Assembly (NCBI GenBank): GCA_023459095.1
Contig: JAEWVQ010000181.1
Location: 1 to 13,022 of the forward strand
DNA from: Pseudomonadota bacterium
GTDB taxonomy: Bacteria; Pseudomonadota; Gammaproteobacteria; Burkholderiales; Rhodocyclaceae
DNA: 13,022 nucleotides
Reading direction: 5' to 3'
Shown here: in pieces, positions 9,116-13,022 of the stretch
Layout: every line of letters starts with the position of its first letter
Numbering within the stretch: the first letter of the stretch is position 1
Program-made: the position numbers and the translations under genes
The notes under the pieces: generated by a model
The model's database searches: none
Told to the model about the DNA's origin: nothing
Seen by the model: the letters and a program-made list of their open reading frames with translations, nothing else

Positions 9116-11605
9116 ATGAACACAGCTGAACTCCCCGCGCCTGCCGTCGAGCAGGACGCCGACTGCTATCACTGCGGTCTGCCCATTCCTCCCGAAACGC
9201 GCCACTACGTGCGCATCGACGACCGCGAACGCCGCATGTGCTGCGTCGGTTGCGAGGCGGTGGCGCAGTCGATCGTCGATAGTGGTCTTACCGATTACTA
9301 TCGCCACCGCGATGCGATGCCCGAGAGCCGACGCGAGGCGATGCCGCAGGAGCTTCAGGATCTCGGCCTGTTCGATCACCCCGACTTCCAGAAGAGCTTC
9401 GTCCAGCCGGTCGGCGAGCACGAGCGCGAAGCTTCGCTGATCCTCGAGGGCATCACCTGTGCGGCCTGCGTGTGGCTCAACGAGCAGCACGTGGCACGCC
9501 AGCCGGGGGTTTCCGCGGTCGATATCAACTACGCGACGCGGCGCGCCCGCGTGCGCTGGGACGAGCGCCAGGCGCGCCTCTCGGACATTCTCGCGGCGAT
9601 CCAGGCCATCGGCTACCGCGCCTATCCCTACGACGCCGAGCGCTCCGAGCAGATCGCGCACCGCGAACGGCGTTCCATGCTGTGGCGGGTGTTCGTCGCC
9701 GGCTTCGGGATGATGCAGGTGATGATGTACGCGGTGCCGGTGTATCTCGCCGGCGACGGCGACATGACTCCGGACATCGAACTGATGATGCGGATCGCCA
9801 GCCTGATCCTGACCATTCCGGTGGTGTTCTATTCGGCGGCGCCGTTCTTCCAGCGCGCGCTGCGCGACCTGCGCCTGCGCCGCCTGGGCATGGACGTGCC
9901 GGTCGCGCTCGGCGTCGGCAGCGCCTTCGCCGCGAGCGTGTGGGCGACGCTGACCAATGGCCCGGAGGTGTATTTCGACTCGGTGACGATGTTCGTGTTC
10001 TTCCTCCTCGGCGGGCGCTACCTGGAGATGCTGGCGCGGCAGAAGGCAGTGCGCGGGGTCGAGGAACTGGGCAAGGTGCTGCCCGCGTTCGCCGAGCGTC
10101 TGGCGGACTGGCCGGCGCCGCAGGGCGAGCGCGTGCCGGTGGCGCAGCTGGCGCCCGGCGACGTGGTGCGGGTGCGTCCGGGCGAAGTGATTCCCGCCGA
10201 CGGCGTGGTCATCGACGGCGTCGGCGAGGCCAACGAGGCGCTGCTCACCGGCGAGAGCCGGCCGGTGGCGAAGGCGCGCGGCGCGACCCTGACCGGGGGC
10301 AGCATCAACATCTCCAGCCCGCTCGTGTTCCGCGTCGAGGGGGTCGGCGAGAGCACCCGGCTGGCGGCGATCCGCCGGCTGATGGAGCGCGCGGCCACCG
10401 AAAAGCCCAGGGTCGCGACCCAGTCCGACCGCGTCGCGGTGATCTTCATCGTCACCCTGCTCGTGCTCGCCGCGGTCACCGGCGTGGTGTGGTATGTGAT
10501 CGAGCCGTCGCGCGCGCTGTGGGTGTTCGTGTCGGTGCTCGTGGTGGCTTGTCCCTGCGCCCTGTCGCTGGCCACGCCGACCGCGCTCACGGTGGCGACC
10601 GACGCGCTCGCCCGCCTCGGCGTACTGGTGACCCGCGGCCATGCGATCGAGACCCTCGCCACCGCCAACCATTTCGTCTTCGACAAGACCGGGACGCTCA
10701 CGCATGGGCGGATGACGCTGGAGGAGGTGGTGGCGCTCGGACGGTTGTCCGCCGACGAGTCCTGCAGACTGGCCGCGGCGCTCGAGCAGGGCTCCGAGCA
10801 TCCGGTCGCGGTGGCGATGCGTGAGGCTGTGCAGGGCGGGGTGCTGCCGGCAGTCGCTGGTGTGGTCGCGACCACGGGGCAGGGCGTAGCCGGACGGATG
10901 GCCGATGGCGAGGTCTGGATCGGCCGTCCCGAGTTCGTTGCCGCGCACGCCGATGCGTCGGTTCCGGAGGTGGTCGGCGAGTTGCTGGCGCGGGGCGGTA
11001 CCGTGGTCGGTCTGGGTGATGCCCGCGGTTGGCTCGCGCTGTTCCGCTTCGCCGACATGCCGCGCGCCGAGGCTCCGGTGCTGAGCGCCAGGCTGGCGGG
11101 GGAGCGCATTCCGACCGTGGTGCTGTCGGGCGATGCTCCGGCCGAAGCCGCGCGGGTCGCGGCCCTGCTCGGCATCGGCGAAGCGCATGGCGGCATGACG
11201 CCGGACGGCAAGCGGGCCTTCATCGCGCGCGTGCAGGCGCAGCCCGGAGCGGTGGTGGCGATGGTCGGCGATGGCGTCAACGATGCGCCGGTGCTGGCCC
11301 AGGCGCATGTTTCGGTGGCGATGGGCGGCGGGACCGATCTGGCGCGCAATCAGGCCGACATTGTGCTGCTCAATGAAAATCTGGAGGCGCTCGGCCGGGG
11401 CGTGGACCTGGCGCGGCACACGCTGCGCATCATTCGCCAGAACCTATGGTGGTCGTTTGCCTACAACTTCACGTCGGTGCCCCTCGCAATGGCGGGGCTG
11501 GTTACACCGTGGATGGCTGGCATCGGCATGGCGGGCAGTTCCCTGCTGGTGGTGCTGAACGCGATGCGCTTGCAGCGTCAGCCGCGGGCGCGCAAAGGAG
11601 GCTGA
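9116..11605 (+). CDS. ccoI: Copper-transporting P-type ATPase for cbb3 oxidase assembly (CcoI/FixI)
   Basis: Inner-membrane P1B-type ATPase of 829 residues that moves copper for maturation of the CuB centre of cbb3 oxidase. The N-terminus has the CcoI-type cysteine region (CYHCG at 17-21 and CCVGC at 42-46), then a metal-binding domain with CAAC (115-118). Later motifs are TGES (378-381) in the actuator domain, the membrane copper site CPC (479-481), the phosphorylation motif DKTGT with Asp523, SEHP with His562 in the nucleotide domain, and MVGDGVNDAP (716-725). All catalytic residues are intact. No in-frame start lies upstream of the ATG at 9116 and no Shine-Dalgarno sequence precedes it, which is unusual for this window and suggests weak or regulated initiation. 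ccoS follows after two bases and ccoN further on, which fixes the oxidase-assembly role. Confidence 0.95.
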   Translation: MNTAELPAPAVEQDADCYHCGLPIPPETRHYVRIDDRERRMCCVGCEAVAQSIVDSGLTDYYRHRDAMPESRREAMPQELQDLGLFDHPDFQKSFVQPVGEHEREASLILEGITCAACVWLNEQHVARQPGVSAVDINYATRRARVRWDERQARLSDILAAIQAIGYRAYPYDAERSEQIAHRERRSMLWRVFVAGFGMMQVMMYAVPVYLAGDGDMTPDIELMMRIASLILTIPVVFYSAAPFFQRALRDLRLRRLGMDVPVALGVGSAFAASVWATLTNGPEVYFDSVTMFVFFLLGGRYLEMLARQKAVRGVEELGKVLPAFAERLADWPAPQGERVPVAQLAPGDVVRVRPGEVIPADGVVIDGVGEANEALLTGESRPVAKARGATLTGGSINISSPLVFRVEGVGESTRLAAIRRLMERAATEKPRVATQSDRVAVIFIVTLLVLAAVTGVVWYVIEPSRALWVFVSVLVVACPCALSLATPTALTVATDALARLGVLVTRGHAIETLATANHFVFDKTGTLTHGRMTLEEVVALGRLSADESCRLAAALEQGSEHPVAVAMREAVQGGVLPAVAGVVATTGQGVAGRMADGEVWIGRPEFVAAHADASVPEVVGELLARGGTVVGLGDARGWLALFRFADMPRAEAPVLSARLAGERIPTVVLSGDAPAEAARVAALLGIGEAHGGMTPDGKRAFIARVQAQPGAVVAMVGDGVNDAPVLAQAHVSVAMGGGTDLARNQADIVLLNENLEALGRGVDLARHTLRIIRQNLWWSFAYNFTSVPLAMAGLVTPWMAGIGMAGSSLLVVLNAMRLQRQPRARKGG

Positions 11606-11607
11606 AC

Positions 11608-11811
11608 GTGGAAAGTCTGTACCTGCTGATTCCGCTGTCGATCGTGCTCGTGTTCGTGATCGGTGCGCTGTTCTGGTGGTCGCTGCGCAATGGCCAGTAC
11701 GACGACCTTGAAGGGCCGGCCTACCGCCTGCTGCTCGACGATCGCGATGAGCCTCCCAGGAAGGCGTCTCCGTCCGGCAATGACGGGGCACCCGAGGAAG
11801 GGGGGCGCTAG
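11608..11811 (+). CDS. ccoS: cbb3-type cytochrome oxidase assembly protein CcoS
   Basis: Small membrane protein of 67 residues needed for insertion of cofactors into CcoN of the cbb3 oxidase; its exact mechanism is not settled. One transmembrane helix covers residues about 4-23 (LYLLIPLSIVLVFVIGALFW), followed by the family signature WWSLRNGQYDDLEGPAYRLL. The tail after residue 45 is polar and variable. The start is a GTG at 11608, fixed by an excellent ribosome binding site AAAGGAGG (11594-11601) 6 bases upstream and by the MESLYLLIPL N-terminus typical of the family. It begins two bases after the ccoI stop, so the two form an operon. The stop is TAG at 11809-11811. The first terminator downstream is at 11982. 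Confidence 0.93.
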   Translation: MESLYLLIPLSIVLVFVIGALFWWSLRNGQYDDLEGPAYRLLLDDRDEPPRKASPSGNDGAPEEGGR

Positions 11812-11823
11812 CGCGTGGCGGGA

Positions 11824-11836
11824 CGACATGATGTCG
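11824..11836. repeat. 13-bp palindrome downstream of ccoS
   Basis: CGACAT-G-ATGTCG is a perfect inverted repeat 12 bp after the ccoS stop and about 36 bp (centre to centre) upstream of the first FNR box. It is too short and lacks a T tract for a terminator. It might be an operator for a second regulator of the small-RNA promoter, but a chance palindrome is possible. Confidence 0.35.
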
Positions 11837-11859
11837 GTGTTGTCGAGAATTACTCGTGT

Positions 11860-11900
11860 TTGACCTAGATCAAACCCGCTGTCGTGGGGATGGGCATAAT
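11860..11900 (+). promoter_or_regulatory. FNR/ANR box 1 with matching -10 (class II anaerobic promoter)
   Basis: TTGACCTAGATCAA (11860-11873) matches the FNR consensus TTGAT-N4-ATCAA at 9 of 10 positions. CATAAT (11895-11900) lies 21 bp downstream and is a good -10 (5 of 6). The predicted start at about 11907-11908 puts the box centre near -41, the standard class II FNR position where no -35 hexamer is needed. It predicts activation at low oxygen. The transcript would meet a terminator about 100 nt later. Confidence 0.8.
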
Positions 11901-11906
11901 TCGTCC

Positions 11907-12010
11907 ATGGTTTTTCCCGGCGCGGTAACGCAGCGCGCTAGTGTCGCCGGTGCAGTTTTTTTGTCTCTCTGTTGGGGTTGGGGGTGCGTCAAAAACGCAC
12001 CCTTTTTTTT
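11907..12010 (+). ncRNA. Candidate FNR-activated small RNA between ccoS and ccoN
   Basis: Predicted RNA of about 104 nt from the FNR-type promoter at 11860-11900 to the end of the terminator T run. Features in order: a 5' hairpin whose outer arms are CCGGCG (11917-11922) and CGCCGG (11945-11950), enclosing an alternative GCG-GUAA-CGC hairpin (11922-11931); a U7 run (11956-11962); an open pyrimidine-rich stretch GUCUCUCUGUU (11963-11973) that could act as a seed against purine-rich ribosome binding sites; and a 3' terminator hairpin with U8. Size, promoter type and U-rich tail resemble Hfq-binding, FNR-activated regulators such as E. coli FnrS or neisserial AniS, although I see no sequence similarity to claim homology. 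Promoter and terminator are seen; the RNA and its function are inferred. The alternative is an attenuated ccoN leader or simply the ccoIS terminator. Confidence 0.55.
11982..12010 (+). terminator. Rho-independent terminator between ccoS and ccoN
   Basis: GGGTGCGT (11982-11989), loop CAAAA, and ACGCACCC (11995-12002) form a perfect 8-bp GC-rich stem followed directly by eight T residues (12003-12010). It ends transcription entering from ccoIS and from FNR promoter 1, and so isolates ccoN, which then depends on its own promoter downstream. Confidence 0.92.
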
Positions 12011-12119
12011 CGTCCCTGCCTTCCCCCGGGCCATGCTCCTCCGTTTTCCGCCGTTCTGCGCACTTCCCGCAATCTCAGCAGCGGCGCGCTTTCCCGGTTT
12101 CCCGCGGTGCAATACAATG

Positions 12120-12160
12120 TTGATCTGTATCAAATTGAGGTGCCGACCCGAGGGTATCCT
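12120..12160 (+). promoter_or_regulatory. FNR/ANR box 2 and -10 of the ccoN promoter
   Basis: TTGATCTGTATCAA (12120-12133) is a perfect 10 of 10 match to TTGAT-N4-ATCAA. TATCCT (12155-12160) lies 21 bp downstream, the same spacing as at the first box, giving a start near 12167 with the box centre near -41 and a leader of about 70 nt to the ccoN ATG. cbb3 oxidase operons are classic FNR/ANR targets, so microaerobic induction is expected. The stretch 12011-12119 between terminator and box shows nothing I recognise. Confidence 0.88.
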
Positions 12161-12237
12161 TGCCGCGGACCATCCCGGGGCCTGCCTCGCGGTCGGAAGG
12201 CTGTACAAAGGGGTTTTTAATCAAAGAGGTGACTCAC

Positions 12238-13022
12238 ATGCAATCGCAAGCGACTTATAACTACAAAGTCGTGCGCCAGTTCGCCATCATGACGGTGGTG
12301 TGGGGCATCGTGGGCATGCTGGTCGGTGTCATCGCCGCAGCACAGCTCGTGTGGCCCGAACTGAACGTTCACGAGTTCCTGCATTTCGGCAGGTTACGTC
12401 CGCTTCACACCAACGCGGTGATCTTCGCCTTCGGTGGCTGTGCGCTGTTCGCGACGTCGTACTACGCGGTGCAGCGCACCTGCCATACCACGCTGTTCTC
12501 GCCGGCTCTAGCGGCGTTCACCTTCTGGGGGTGGCAGGCCGTGATCCTGGCTGCGGTGGTGACGTTGCCGCTCGGCTTCACCTCCGGCAAGGAGTATGCC
12601 GAACTCGAGTGGCCGATCGACATCCTGATCGCCGTCGTGTGGGTGTCCTATGCCATCGTGTTCTTCGGCACCATCGCGAAGCGCAAGGTCAAGCACATCT
12701 ACGTGGCAAACTGGTTCTACGGCGCTTTCATCATCACCGTGGCGCTGCTGCACATCGTCAACAGCGCGGCGATTCCGGTGTCGCTGACCAAGTCCTACTC
12801 GGCCTACGCCGGTGTCCAGGACGCCATGATCCAGTGGTGGTACGGCCACAACGCGGTGGGCTTCTTCCTCACCGCCGGCTTCCTCGGCATGATGTACTAC
12901 TACGTGCCGAAGCAGGCCGATCGTCCGGTGTACTCCTACCGCCTGTCGGTGGTGCACTTCTGGGCGCTGATCTTCACCTACATGTGGGCGGGTCCGCACC
13001 ACCTGCACTACACCGCGCTGCC
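12238..13022 (+). CDS. ccoN: cbb3-type cytochrome c oxidase subunit I (catalytic, CcoN), 3'-truncated by the window edge
   Basis: Catalytic subunit of the high-affinity cbb3 oxidase (heme-copper oxidase type C), which reduces oxygen to water and pumps protons in the inner membrane under low oxygen. The first 261 residues are present with no stop before the window end; the full protein is usually about 470-500 residues. Visible ligands are His57 for low-spin heme b (LRPLHTNAV), CuB ligands His204 (WWYGHNAVGFF) and His254/His255 (WAGPHHLHY), and Tyr248, the tyrosine that is cross-linked to a CuB histidine in this type. These match Pseudomonas stutzeri CcoN with an offset of three. The ATG at 12238 follows GAGGTG (12226-12231) with 6 bases between. 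ccoO, ccoP and others are expected beyond the edge. Regulation is by the FNR-type promoter at 12120-12160. Confidence 0.96.
   Translation, partial: MQSQATYNYKVVRQFAIMTVVWGIVGMLVGVIAAAQLVWPELNVHEFLHFGRLRPLHTNAVIFAFGGCALFATSYYAVQRTCHTTLFSPALAAFTFWGWQAVILAAVVTLPLGFTSGKEYAELEWPIDILIAVVWVSYAIVFFGTIAKRKVKHIYVANWFYGAFIITVALLHIVNSAAIPVSLTKSYSAYAGVQDAMIQWWYGHNAVGFFLTAGFLGMMYYYVPKQADRPVYSYRLSVVHFWALIFTYMWAGPHHLHYTAL

Noticed and set aside
8135..11419. Very long open frame on the minus strand opposite the SDR and ccoI genes
   Set aside because: Its predicted protein is dominated by Arg, His, Gly, Ala and Asp with no domain, as expected for the antisense of a GC-rich gene; the opposite strand encodes intact, motif-rich proteins.
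11907..12260. ATG at 11907, coinciding with the predicted FNR start, opening a possible leaderless peptide frame
   Set aside because: The frame runs through the terminator, overlaps the ccoN start, has no ribosome binding site, and its product has no protein-like pattern.

Overview
The window looks like chromosomal DNA of a high-GC betaproteobacterium, most likely a Thauera/Azoarcus-type member of the Rhodocyclales. This is inferred from base composition, the protein flavour, FNR-type control of a cbb3 oxidase and glutathione-dependent formaldehyde oxidation; no database search was possible. No mobile element, CRISPR array, tRNA or rRNA was seen.

Left part (1-5080, all + strand): the 3' part of a chemotaxis transducer with a C-terminal Cache-like domain, an HpaI-type class II aldolase, an MFS exporter with a TTG start, and an acetylornithine-type aminotransferase (argD). 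A strong bidirectional terminator at 5041-5074 separates argD from the convergent minus-strand pair.

Middle part (5117-8956): the formaldehyde detoxification pair adhC-fghA on the minus strand (1-base overlap, TGATG) is divergent from a LysR regulator. The 107-bp intergenic region carries overlapping promoter elements and a 13-bp palindrome. Next comes a short-chain dehydrogenase of the 3-hydroxyacyl-CoA dehydrogenase type II kind. Its promoter holds a perfect 12-bp palindrome between -35 and -10, which suggests control by a fatty-acid or branched-chain amino-acid catabolic regulator.

Right part (9116-13022): the cbb3 oxidase locus, in the order ccoI (copper P-type ATPase), ccoS (assembly factor), a 426-bp intergenic region, then ccoN (catalytic subunit, running off the window). 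The intergenic region has two FNR/ANR boxes, each 21 bp upstream of a -10 element, the spacing of a class II FNR promoter. The downstream promoter serves ccoN. The upstream one fires into a strong Rho-independent terminator about 100 nt later, so the layout predicts an undescribed oxygen-responsive small RNA of about 104 nt (11907-12010). This is the most interesting signal in the window.
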